A stretch of DNA of 64,000 bases from Polytrichum commune (lineage: Eukaryota > Streptophyta > Polytrichopsida > Polytrichales > Polytrichaceae). Both the position numbers and the translations under genes were made by a program. The stretch is from the NCBI GenBank assembly GCA_950295325.1, contig OX485803.1, positions 63,503,554-63,567,553 of the forward strand, in the 5' to 3' direction. The notes below the pieces were generated by a model, which saw only the letters and a list, made by a program, of their open reading frames with translations, searched no databases and was not told the DNA's origin. This document shows, piece by piece, positions 11,788 to 23,600 of this stretch. Positions within the stretch are counted from its first letter, which is position 1. Each line of letters starts with the position of its first letter.

Positions 11788-12176
11788 ATGTGGGTGTTAT
11801 TCGGTTCATTTTTCATGCTCTTTAACTTCTGTCAATTAGATTTAGACCAAGAAACGTGTGTTGGACTAGCAAATCTAGAATGAAATCTTGATGAATCATC
11901 AACAAAAATCGAATTTAAACTTAGATCTCCCATGATTTAGTAACTATGGTTATTGGAAGTGTGTGTTTGCTCATTCCATGTTAATAACTAAATAATATAT
12001 CTAGGTCCTCCCAATTGTGTTCACTATTGAGTATGAAATAGTTAGTAAAATTTGAAAACATCCAATCTCTTTTGAACATGTGTTTTTATAATGTTTGTTC
12101 TTTGATCTTCACCAAACAACACACCAATCAAATATAGGAGTCCGATTGACGAAAGTAACTGAATAACACCCCCATA
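11788..12176. mobile_element. MITE family A, copy 2
   Basis: Terminal inverted repeats TATGTGGGTGTTATTCGGTT (left) and AACTGAATAACACCCCCATA (right) bound a 389-bp non-coding element. Its interior matches copy 1 inverted, plus degenerate copies near 47.2-47.5 kb and 52.7-53.3 kb. Confidence 0.72.
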
Positions 12177-12550
12177 GCTTTGTGTGCAACCCTTATGCTT
12201 TAAACTAGCTGACATCCTGCATTTCTAGTCAACCAGTCGACACTTCAAGCACTAATAGGCCCGATTGACAAAGTGCCAAGTCTATTTTATCATGGATCGC
12301 GTATCATATTTCCCTACAAAATATAAGACATGATTCTACATGTTGGAGCAACCAACTGCACATGTCACTTTCTATTGAATTCCCTAGGCTTTCACCCAAC
12401 TTCAGTTTATGAAGAGAATATATTATTTACCTAAACTGAAGTCAAACCTCAAGAATATTATGTTTTCTAACTCTCCACTAGACCACGGGAAGCCCCACAG
12501 AAGTGAATGTTGCTGCTCCCACACTCTCAATTGCTGAGAGTCGCAGCAGT

Positions 12551-14145
12551 TCATTCAATGAAATTTGATTTTAGAGTCCGGAAAGCCAAAAGGCTTATGT
12601 GACATTAGGGAGGTGTCCAACCGGTTCATTCTCTAGAGTGGTGGAGTGTAGTGGCCTCTGTGAGGTAAGATATGTTGTTCTATTATAGAAGACTACATCT
12701 TGAGTAATTGTTGCTATGTATCCCATGCAGGGGAACCGTACAAAAATCTTTGATTTTTTTCTTTTTAAAGTGCCATAATTTTTTTGAATTTAATTTATCA
12801 TTTTTGGGTCAGTTATGAATATTCAAAGTAATCAGCTAGAGTGTGCTCTAATAGATTTCAAAAGGTTTCATTTTAGACTTGAACAACTCCTATCATAGAA
12901 TGAAAGCTTGTCCATCTATTACCTCTTAGTTTATCTTTACACACTTACAATGTGTCTTGGAACTGACACTTGATGAGCTAGTTGCACATTAACTTGGTTT
13001 TAAATATCCTCATCAAATGTCCTAGCATATTTGACACCCTAGCCAACCAATAATAGCAAAGGAATACGAAAGAGTTTTCTTGTCCTTGAATCCATGCTTA
13101 CCTTGTCATATGTAGAAAGATCGTGTTCTTTATTTTCGGTATTGGCCTCTCCCATGTAAATACTTCTAAATTTCCTTCATGAAGATGGGCTCCCTTTAAT
13201 TCCGGCACCTCCCCTCCCTCATTAGTTTGTTGTATTGGGAATTTTGGGAACCCTAGGGCCCTATTTGTGGAATTTTTTCCCTAGAGCTTGACAAAAGGGC
13301 ACCCCCTTTAATATTTGGGCAACATATCTTAGCTCTAGGCTAATATCAACTTGATGGTGTAATTGAAAGAAAGACTTGAGTCTCCCTAATACTGCGTTCT
13401 CAAATAATCACAATTGTAAGTTATCTCTAATGGGATTGTATAGGGGACACTCCAACACAAAGTGTGCCTCATTTTCAATTACGTCATAAGACCAAAATTG
13501 ATATAGTCTATATTCTCTAGATATTGGGATAGTTGACCACTGTCTAGTTTTAATGACAAGTTTATGATTCAAGGTGTTGTTAAGCAACAATGATCTTGTG
13601 TTGTCGTGGTGTCAATGTTTGCTTCAAGTACAATTCAATGGTGTACACTGCACCCTGGGGTGGCAACTCAAACAAATAATTACAAGGGGCTCGTCCAAAA
13701 AGTTCACAAAGACACAAATTATGTACACATAATCGTACATATAATCTAGATTATGTTTCAAATAATCTACAACTTTCAATTATTGAATAGGGGTTGAAGA
13801 GTTTCAGAAGAGAAGCGAGAGAAAAGCCATTGAGAGAAGTCAGGAAGAGAGTTAGGATCATGACTTACAAGCCAAAATAATCTATATCATCTTCAAAATT
13901 TTGTGGAATATATAAATTATAATTAAGTATGATGGAGACCAGATTATGGACAAGTCCCCTATCAAAGAGGAAGTCCACATTAATTTCTGGGCATGGACAG
14001 AACAAAAGCGAGGAGTAATCACAGCTAACCAATCAACTCACTCAAATTGAGATGAAGGCGCCTAGATGGACATCATCGGCAAATTACAGTTATTTCCACA
14101 TTTGTAGCCTTTGAAATTGGTGAAGGTGCAACAGATGGAGTAAAG
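12551..14145 (-). pseudogene. Dead LTP-like gene (exon 1 deleted, exon 2 interrupted)
   Basis: Flanks align with the intact LTP gene at 31.8-32.4 kb. Only the last exon-1 codons remain (about 14092-14115, reading GYKCG on the minus strand). They are joined directly to the former 5' UTR at TTGGTG (near 14117), so the start, signal peptide and seven cysteines are gone. The splice donor GTAAGT has become ATAACT. The 17-nt second exon is present at 13631-13649, but its stop codon is lost and a 1,072-bp element sits inside it with an 8-bp duplication. No product is possible. Confidence 0.82.
12561..13632 (-). mobile_element. 1.07-kb insertion with LINE 3'-end remnant
   Basis: Flanked by the direct repeat ATTCAATG (12553-12560 and 13633-13640), which is single in the paralogous genes, so this is a target-site duplication. 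Minus-strand 13590-13408 encodes a fragment resembling the zinc-binding C-terminus of non-LTR reverse transcriptases (IPISREYRLYQFW, then HFVLECPLYNPIRDN). Part of the rest (12660-13330) recurs at 55165-56015. The simplest reading is a 5'-truncated LINE with a long 3' UTR. A poly(A) tail is not visible, so the class is uncertain. Confidence 0.6.
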
Positions 14146-16234
14146 CAAATTGGCCAAGAGGCTCTGGCTCGGTGAAATAGATACAGTTGAGGGTTACTGT
14201 AGGTGGAGATTGTGCATATTATGTGTCTGGATGGTATGTGGCCCCTGCTCACCTAATCATGGGATGCTAGACCAGTAATTCCTTGTCTGGAACATCTCAG
14301 TGCATCGGCAGGATTTGACCTGATCACCTCCTGCTATGAATGCCGCACAGAAGTGGTTGCAAGTAGCGCCTCCAGGTAAATGAAATTCACCCACGGTCTG
14401 ATAGGATATTAATCTTGGAGCACAAATTGCATTTTACCAATTTCCAGCAACCAGGTGACGAATCCACATTGATAGAGCACACGATGTGCCCCTTAAGCAG
14501 GCTTGGTGCTGTGAACTTACAATTTAGCTCAATATCAGCAATGATTACATCAGGCAGCTGCATATTGCAGTTGGTTTGGAAGAATGTTGCTGTGAACGTT
14601 GAGTCTAATCCTTATGTAAACTTTGGCTGTTTCTAATATCGTCCACTCTCAAGGAAAGACATTGTGTGTCTCCATGCTACTTATATTTCTCCATAATTTC
14701 TAGGGGAACAAGCTGTTCTTATAGAATATGAAGGAGATAAATAGATTTACAACACACAAAATCGGATTGTGCACTTTAGCGTTGGCATCAAACTAAAAAT
14801 TTCAAACCCAGGTTTCGACTAGGAAATCAGTAGTTGTAGAGTGAATCTCCAGATTTTTGCTATCAATGAGCAGGAAAAAAACCTGTAACCTATGTCCACG
14901 GCACAAAGATTACGAGCACTTCGCAGATGCTTAGCATTCAGAATCCTTCTGATGGAGAGAGGTTTATATCACAATACTTTCCTGGCAGTTCTAGGTCATA
15001 GAATCTTCTGATCTACGCTCCCTCTTCGCTCCAAGACCTACTGATCAGGTCAACTCCTGCCGATTCCCCTTCAAGATCACGCTTGCAGTAGTGTGCACTG
15101 GGGCGTATGGAATTTCCTGGACTCTACAGGGTGCTGCGGCCTGAATGATCAGATTCATGTTATCAATGAAGGGTGTGTCACTGCTGTGTGCTTATTGAGA
15201 ATGAGATTCCCAGCAGTGTTCTTCCTTCAGGGTACTGTATATATGATCCTGTTAGTTATATCACTGTGAGTGAGCTCTGAAGAGAGGTCTGGATCACATC
15301 TTTTCATGACATGTGGAGTTTGCAGATTATATGTATGTGATTCCTGATTTTTCTACAACACACCAACCTCCCATCTCAGTAACTCAATATGATGGCATCA
15401 AAAGATTTCCCTCTATACCCCTAGAACATTACGATTCCTAGTATGTCAAGCTGCCATTGAGAATTGGTAATGTTAAAGGAAGCGAAGGCATTTTGTGACC
15501 CGAGCAGATCAAGGAATATACCCAAGCGAATGGATAAGCGATGGTAGAAATAAAATATCCTCTTGCTGATGAAAATTTAGCATTCAAAACATAGGTTTGC
15601 AGCAGGAAATTTGGTTCACTAATCATCCGGAATGCTTGCTTTTTCCATGGACTTAGGGATCTACAATGAACACACAGCAATAATAACATATACTGCGCTG
15701 GAGAGGTTAATGATTTGCATAATTGAAATGTAAATACAAGTATCATAGTTCCAAGGATAGCTAGGATTTAAGAGCAAAAAACGTCTCCCTGATTCAAGCA
15801 CATTCGACTGATTATTGCATCCATGGAGTGCTCCATAATCCGTCTACCAAAACCATCTCACATTTTGATATTATATTGAAACAGTGCCCATATTGACAAG
15901 AACTTGGACGTCCCAATTGGAAACATGGCTGTTCCTAAATAAACGTCTTACAAACACAAGACATGCTGTTTCGCACCCAAGGCAACTATGAGAATTATAT
16001 TTGCCCATATATCCATTACATCGCCGTGCGACACAAAACTGAAGACTGCTCATTTCCTCAGATGCTAATGAAAGTTTCTACATTTATACTGAATGCAATC
16101 TGAAGAGTATAAATATACCATCCTCACTAACATCGAGTGCACAACCGTGCCAAAACCGCTTCAGGAGCCAATCATCCTGACAGCTACGACATTCTCTAAA
16201 GCTGAGAGCTGGTGGAGAAACCGATCACAGCGTT
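14146..16234. other. Intergenic spacer of LTP block 1
   Basis: Homologous over most of its length to 32.5-33.3 kb and 38.9-39.95 kb of the second block, but diverged. No other gene is visible. The stretch 14.94-15.31 kb has no counterpart in block 2, where the Copia element sits. Confidence 0.5.
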
Positions 16235-16962
16235 TCATTCAATGGTGTAAACTGCACAAACATCGAGAACCGAGGAAGTGTAAGCACCCTGAAGTACCCA
16301 AGAAATCACGTCGACCAAAACTCAGAATTAAGGTGGGCTGTTCAAAGTCGAAAGATGGATTGACGTTGCTGATCAGGACTGAGTAGGCCGTTTCGCCTCC
16401 AGATTGACATGAAGGTCACAGGCACCATGGCCTGAAGTATATAATGACACCAAAAAATAGATTCTACTGAAGAAGGCACAGCATCCTGCAAATTCTACAC
16501 GTTGAAGTAACTAGAAGCAACGATGTACAGTAGAAACTTCACTTGATTTGTGCGCACAAACAACAGTTGCATAACCGAAGAATAATCACATGAGCTTCGT
16601 CAACTCACTTATTAAGGGAGCTGCATAGATGGACATGAGTATATACACTTACTTCCACATTTGTAACCTCGGAGGTTGGTGCGACCGCAGACTCTGGGCA
16701 TGGCGAATGCGTTCCTGATCATGTTCTGGGGATACCTTCCCTGCTGCATTTGGCTGCACAGACACGCTGGATTCGCCACCATCACCGCCCGGCAGCATGC
16801 GCCATTGCGGCCGCCGTTAGGACGAGGAGGGTACGCGCCTTGCACTGCTCCGTAGCAGGGAGCCAATGCACTCAGGCTGCACTGCGCGTTCACCTCTGCT
16901 GCGAATGCCATCACCAGCATCACGCAGATGCCCATGGCTACGAATCGCTTGCTGCACTCCAT
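16235..16962 (-). CDS. Secreted lipid-transfer-like protein (LTP-A), 2 exons
   Basis: Exon 1 is 16962-16653 and exon 2 is 16251-16235. The intron starts GTAAGT and ends TGCAG. The product is 108 aa, ending CGIYTIE. The start MECSKRF is chosen because it is the conserved ATG in a GCCATGG context in all four genes. Residues 1-27 form a signal peptide ending VNAQ. The mature part has the eight-cysteine pattern C-x7-C-x19-CC-x9-CxC-x22-C-x9-C of the plant nsLTP/2S-albumin fold, closest to type-2 or DIR1-like spacing but with a longer C2-C3 loop. These proteins carry lipids or cutin precursors in the apoplast. The mature protein has many Arg and Lys residues. The exon-1 protein sequence is identical to the copy at 40.4 kb. 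Confidence 0.88.
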
Positions 16963-17080
16963 GGCTGTCAAACAAAACGGTGAAGATTCAAATTAAAGAG
17001 AGGAGCAAAAGCATTCACAGGGCTGGCTCGGTAGAATGGATACACTTGTGACTTGTGTGTTACTGGAAGTGAGGGTTGTG

Positions 17081-17087
17081 TTATATG
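17081..17087 (-). promoter_or_regulatory. TATA-like box of LTP-A
   Basis: CATATAA on the minus strand, 119 bp upstream of the ATG. The same motif lies 114 bp upstream in the genes at 32.4 and 40.7 kb, so it is position-conserved across paralogues. Confidence 0.5.
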
Positions 17088-17949
17088 GATTGGAAGCTGA
17101 TTGCCTACTCACCTAATCATGGGCAGCTAGGGTTGGGGAGCATTGAGTGAGCCACCGCTAAATTAGCTCTCTGGAATATCTTAGTCCCGAGTGCACTCGC
17201 AGGAGTTGAAATTTGGACATTCTGCAATGAATGCCGCACAGAAGTCGTTGCAAGTAGAAGCTCGAGTAATCAAATTCACACGCAGGAGGCTGGTGTACAT
17301 GATTATACTCTGGAATAGGCAACTACCAGCCATCTTCCAGAGCTTCTATATGGCAGATGTCAGACCGCTTGTTATACAGTCTGGAGACGGGTTCAGGATG
17401 AAATTAATGAACTGTGAATGAGGCGGTGCTCTGAAGTTTAAAATTATCAAGGTCATGAGTTACGAGCTACTGTGACACCCGCGACCTGAACATTACGGTG
17501 GTTTACATGGAGGACGAAGGAAAGAGCTTGCATGTGAGACTGTTTTATTTATTTTAAAATTGTCCCTCTCTCTAATCCATGGTGGTTATGCATATCCATC
17601 CTACTTGGATTAATAAGGCCACCTCAATTTCACAAAATTGAAGTAAGAGCACATGTGTTTAAAATTAACCGGAAACCAACCTCAACGTATAGAAACTGAA
17701 TACCAAATTTGAGGTTACATCAACCTCCATTCACGAATCTAAAACGTGGTCTGGGGAATTTGAGAAGAGAATCTGTCATTGACTGATCATCAATTCGTAG
17801 AAGATCGAGGAACACAATAGGTATAAGGAGAATCTACACACTTTTGGGTTTGAGAGGGTGGAATCTATTTGTATAAGCAACCGCTTGTCCTTGATGACCA
17901 GTCAAGAAACCAAGGACATAACCAGACCTGTGCTTGACCAGCAACACGC

Positions 17950-18455
17950 AGTTACGACAGACTATGATGTTCATGCGTCTTGACGCTTTCATAAGATATC
18001 CAAATTGCTGTTTGATTGCCAGTTGCTCAAATCGTTGTCATGAACTGAATGTTCCAGTTCGTCCCGAGTTCGTAGGATACAGAGCGTGTCATACTCCAGA
18101 AATTTGCAGTGCCATAGACACATACGTGCCCTGTCTTGTAAATGAAAATGCTGCCAACCATTATGCAGCGAGAAGTTGCAACTTACCCCTGCAACATCCG
18201 GTTTCGACAAACGATGGCATAGTGCACTACATTCCTCATCGCGCGTTTACAATGTATCAAAATTGCTCTCTTTTATGCCCGGTTGCTCAAATTATTGTCA
18301 TTGGAAACACATGCTTAGTGCTGCAGTTCGATTCCGTGCAGAGCTTGTCATACTCCACAAATTTGTAGTGGTTTACAGACACATAAAGGCCCTGGCTTGT
18401 GAAAGAAAATGCTTCTAACGACTCCGCGGCGAGAGTTGCAACCTACTCCTGCCGT
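17950..18455. repeat. Tandem duplication specific to LTP block 1
   Basis: About 17985-18205 and 18235-18455 are diverged direct copies, sharing AATTGCT, TTGCTCAAAT, TTGTCATACTCCA-like, AGACACATA and TTGCAAC blocks. Block 2 has one copy (about 41715-41920). No coding function seen. Confidence 0.6.
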
Positions 18456-19965
18456 CGTGCTTGAGCTAAAATTGATGTATTGTCCAAGAGTTTCGTATTA
18501 TTCAAAATTAATGCATGGTAAGTACATGTAGTGGCTCTTCAGAAATTTTGACTGCTGATTGGTATCCGAAATCACATTTGTGAACCAGCAAGGAGATTTA
18601 ACTTTAGGTTACACGGAGGAATTGGATGAGCAATCCGGATTTCAGTAGTCAATCTGGAAAGTCGAATATATCTTGAGTTCTGACCTAAGAAATCGATAAG
18701 CTGGAAGCGGCCATTGAAATCCTTTACCTTGCAATCATATCTAAGATATAGGTGCACTTATAGAAAAACACCCTTCACACAAGAACTTCAATATCCTTGA
18801 AATTGAGAGTGATTGGAAATTGCATAGGAGCAAGGTCAAATTTATACCAAATAAAATTCAGTAATGTTCGGGGATAAGCACATTTCCCCTCTTTGTGAAA
18901 GCATTGCAGATTATAAATGTTGATTCAAAAGCAACCCTCCTTCAGCTTTCGTGTTTTCTCAAAGGTTTTCAGCTTGCCGATTTTAATCGGGCTGATGACG
19001 CTGGACTCTTAATATACTACCGGTCCACTATACTCGGGAAGCTGCTTATCAGCCTCTATTTTATTAAATATGACCTGAAACCTTTCTATTAGATGATTAG
19101 ACTCTACTGGTGGTTTCACCAATTTTTGTGGTGGATTTAAGCACTCTACGGTGTATGGAATATGCTTCACATGAATGGCACTAAGGAACACATTTGTAAA
19201 CTTTTTATCTCCATGCTTAAGTTGCCTCACAAAAGAGCACAATATTCAGTGAGCAAAAATGACCTCACTTCCATTTCTGCTGCACGCAAGCCAGATGAAT
19301 GTAAGGGTGGTAGACTTGGGGTTGGGCTTTGGAATCATGACTTATGAGGGGTTTGAGAATCAAATGAAATAAGCGTCAATAGTTGGATTTATTATTCTAT
19401 TAGTTCTGGAAAATTGGTAGCATGTCAAAGATGATTATGTTGTCTGCACTGAATAATCCCTTGGTACATTTTGGGGCAAACGTTTCCCGAAACCCTAAAC
19501 CTTGCAATTAAGGTTCAGATGGTATTCCAATCCTTCTCTGATGTGAAGCTTTGAAGTTTTTGTGTCGTTTGTACAACCTAAGTTCACCTGCATCGATCAG
19601 CTTGAAGATGCTATACATTAATTTTCTGCGATCGAGAATGAGTACTTCCTTCGTGTAGCAAGTCATAAACTTATAGAATAGCCCTAGCTTATCAAGCACA
19701 AATTTGTGGTCCTGCTTTCAGCTACGCACATGTGGAATAATTACCTTCAGACCCTTCGAGAAAAGAAGCATATACCCTAGTTGTTGAAATCGCCTTGTTG
19801 AATGGACCTATCATAGTAATTAGCTTTTGACACATCACTACATTATCTGCATTGTGCTGATTTGCTAGTAAGTGCCTCTACAGTAAATTTCTCTGGAATG
19901 CTGATATCGGGTAATTATAAGTAGTCAAGAGGAAGGGTTAATAAAAGTATGGGCCCCTTCACATT
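18456..19965. other. Spacer up to the MULE; nothing firmly recognised
   Basis: The first few hundred bases match 41.93-42.35 kb. Minus-strand frames at 19009-19242 and 19508-19699 look protein-like (for example LIERFQVIFNKIEADKQLPE) but match no family I know and lack splice context. They may be old transposon debris. Confidence 0.35.
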
Positions 19966-20041
19966 GGCAGACGTTAAAGTACCCCCTACGAACTTGTAGG
20001 GGGCAGTGTCAGCCAAAAAATGCCCTGCCCGCCTGGCGACA
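19966..20041 (+). repeat. MULE left TIR with internal hairpin
   Basis: Matches the reverse complement of 31082-31157 with only a handful of differences. It contains CCCCCTAC, a 6-nt loop and GTAGGGGG at 19982-20003, a perfect 8-bp hairpin, and ends near CCTGCCCGCCTGGCGAC. Confidence 0.93.
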
Positions 20042-20287
20042 GCGCAGGCAGCGTCGACGGAGTTCCGGGGTACTGTTCCGTCCATCATCCATCGCACGGA
20101 TGACGTAGGACGGCACACTGCACCCTGCACCCTGCGGCATACAAACACAACCGACGTCATTCACGTCAATGTCATTCACGTCCATGTCCTTCCGGGAAAG
20201 GTGGATCTCAGATCTGAAACATTAGGGTTTAGGGTGTCGACTGTGTGGTTTTTGAAACATCCCAGATATGCTGCTTCCTGGTGATCC

Positions 20288-20690
20288 ACAACACTCTTGT
20301 CAACCGAAGGACATCACATTCATTGTTGCAACATCATATTATCAAATCACCATACACAATAGACATAGCTGGGTTGGGTTTAGCACAACTTCGACAAGGG
20401 TTTAGCACAACTTCCACAAGGCTGTTGATTTAGAGTTGATGGAGGTATAGTGTTTAGGGTTTAGGGTACAATGCATTGTGAAGTCCCCATGGGTTCAACA
20501 TCACTCTTGTCAATCGAAGGACATCACATTCATTATTGCAACATCATATTATCAAATCACCATGAGGGATAGACATAGCTGGGTTGGGTTTAGCACAACT
20601 TCCACAAGGCTGTTGATTTAGAGTTGATGGAGGTATAGTGTTTAGGGTTTAGGGTACAATGCATTGTGAAGTCCCCATGGGTTCAACATC
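20288..20690 (+). repeat. Tandem duplication over the transposase start, with telo-boxes
   Basis: Two direct copies of about 200 bp (about 20288-20502 and 20503-20690), nearly identical, each with GGACATCACATTCATT, a GGTTGGGTTTAGCAC block, GTTTAGGGTTTAGGGT and ATGCATTGTGAAGTCC. Both carry the ATG used by the transposase, but only the second is followed by the long reading frame. The GTTTAGGGTTTAGGGT stretch is a telo-box-type promoter motif found upstream of many plant genes, so this is probably the duplicated promoter and leader. Confidence 0.8.
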
Positions 20691-23600
20691 ACAACCTGTT
20701 GTGATTGGAGAAATGTCCTTACCACAAGAATCCTTGAAGCATACTGATCCACCAGCATTTCGAGGACAGCAGATTGATATTGTTATGGCTTTGCGAGAGA
20801 GAATTCAAAATCCACCTCCTGGTGAGTTTAGGATGGAGGACTTAGTGTGGGCAGATCATATCACCCATGGAAAGGGTAGGCATAAAGGTTCAAGAATGGC
20901 ACTGATTCTATGGGATAGGTTAGACGATTTCATCTCAGGCGAGCAACATCACCCACTCTACCCATGCAGATTCAACGCTGATGTCATTAGGCGAAACTTA
21001 CCAAACTCCCTGAGATCACCCCGAGCACACAGTCCGGCTCTTGTAGTGAGGTTCGATTTATTCCTCTCCCCTCTTCCATTATCTGTGAGTTTTCTGCAAT
21101 GGTGCAACACCCAACTAATCCAGCTCAACTTCCTCGTATTTCACGTTGTCCTTCAATCTCTGATCCATGTCCTTCAGCATCAGTGAAGGTTTGTCGACCA
21201 CCTTTCATTGTGGGTTTGTATGACAAGCAGATATCGATGCAATTTTGGGCCGGAGGACAAGTCTGCTGTTGTCCCAGAGGACATGCAAGCCCTACTCAAA
21301 TCCACCCAGAAACGAAGGACAAAAAAGAAACAAACCAATAGGAAAAAAGGAAAGAAGGTCATACCAGAGTATGATGCATTCCCTATAAGCAGGTCAAGGG
21401 CCGCAAAGGTAAAGCGCGTGGGAAAAAATATTGGTGGGTTTTCCATTAAGAGAGGATGTTTGCGATGTTTTGTGGCGAATCAATCGTATCTGGATCCGTC
21501 ATTGTGCATGTTGGTTTACGAGAACACCATGCACTTCAACGCGCGCGGTGAACATTGCCATGGATCGATGGTCAGTGGATTCCGGTACGCGTTGGGTGCT
21601 GGTATCTCAGAAGACATGAAGTACAAAATAACCAAAATGCACGCTTTTGGGCTATCTCCTGCACAAATAATGCAGCAGCACACTAAGGAGGTTAGAGAAT
21701 TGGCTTTGGCTAATGGCCCTGTTACTCGTGATACATTCCTACTGCCCTCAGATGTTAGGAATATTTGTCGCAAGCGTGCGGAAGAGCTATGGATGAAGCA
21801 CCCGTCCGATCCTATCAGCGTCCGTATGTGGACGCTCGAAAATCCTGACAGTGTCTTCTACTATCAGGAACACTCACTTATGGATTTGAATTCTTCTACT
21901 CAGAATGAAGCACCCTTCACAATTGGCATACAAACTGAATGGCAGCTAGAAATGATGGAGAAATTTGGTCACAACAGCGCACTCTCAATCAACGCAACAT
22001 TTGGGACCACCCAAACACGGGTTTGACACTTACCTGTTCGTCTTTCACTTTTTAGTAATGTCCTTCACCACATATCATGTGCTTTCATACATAGATCAAT
22101 GTCCTTCAATATATAAGCAAGTCCTTTTCTACATAGTGATGTCCTTCGATATCTGTTGCAGTGTCCTTCATTTCATAAGCATATGCTACTGTACATGTTG
22201 CATTCACAATACCATTAACTTGTTTGTGTTAGTATCCTCTATACACGGTTATGGTTTTTGACGACTGGAGGAATGGCATACCTGTGGCTTTCTTCGCCAT
22301 TTCACGGACTCGCGAACAAGACCTCATTCCTATCCTTCAAGCCCTTCACAACAGAGTTGCCAAAAATAAACCAAATTGGTCTCCTTCATCCATCATAGTT
22401 GACAACGCCCAAGCAGAAATCAACACATTGAGGTATTGCCAATCTTCACATATGTCCTTCATATTGATAGTTGGGAGATAGAAATTGAGGATACTCACAT
22501 TGACTTCCATGTGCAGGCTTGTATGGCTTGCAGCCAAGATCTTCCTCTGCCTCTGGCACGTTCGGAAGGCGTGGGCAGAAAATGCTGTCAGGAAAATTTC
22601 CACTGTTGGAGAGCGTGCCGCGGTTCTTCAGATGGTGGGTGATATTATGTATGGCAATGGGTGTCCGGTTGACGATGATCCCATACAATGGGCTCTGAAA
22701 CAACTCGACATCATTGCCAACACAAGACCGCGATCAGCTGCATTCATGAGGTACATGAATGACAATTGGAGATCAAAGGCAGAGATGTGGTGTGTTGGCG
22801 CAAGGAGGATACCTCATGCAGGGCAGAATACGAATGCCGCCATTGAGTCGTACCACTCAAACTTGAAGAGCATATTAAATTCCACAAAGGAGCGTTTCGT
22901 TGGTAGACGCATGGATTGGCTGATCTTTCATCTCACCGGGGATGTGATTACACATTACTGGTACGGAGTCCAGTGCAAGGCTTTTGGATTTGTGAGAAAT
23001 AAACACCATGAGGGTATTGTTTGTTCAGCGATCATACGCGCATCAGCAATACCGGACACAAATGTCTTGATTTGCATGGACGAAGATGTAGCATACGTCG
23101 GGTCCGTGAATAACAGGCCAAAAGTTTGGACAATACACTCACCAGACTCCGAATGGGCGCAGTGTAACTGTCCAGTCGCGCAGGAAGGTATGATATGCAA
23201 GCACACCGTGAAAGTATTCAAGATGCTCCACCCCGACGTAGAGGATGGTGTCATCGTGAGAGAAGCTGGTACTATGCACGGAGTTGATCGTGGCACACCC
23301 ATATCCCAGTGTTATTCTAAGGTCCGACATACCACACTCCATGAAGGACACTCTCAGGATAATTCAAGGCTATTGAATGACATTGACAACTACGAGTGCG
23401 TGGATCTGGAGGGTGAACCCATTGGTGGATATATCCATCCCATTGTTGTTGGCTCCAAAGACCCCCTTGACATGAGCTCCCAGGTTTCAAGGGGCAATGT
23501 GTCCAATTCTATAGACCTCTCACAATCTGACCTGGCAAACTCCCAGACTGCGACGCGAACAACAGTGAATAACCTATACACTACATTGACAAAGAATGCG

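Noticed and set aside
16620-16653. Read-through C-terminus of LTP-A (KCIYSCPSMQLP)
   Set aside because: It runs through a perfect GTAAGT donor and differs between paralogues; the spliced YTIE end is conserved in all four.
20450-20472. Interstitial telomere sequence (TTTAGGG repeats)
   Set aside because: Only about two units per site, at repeated positions before the transposase start; better seen as telo-box promoter motifs.
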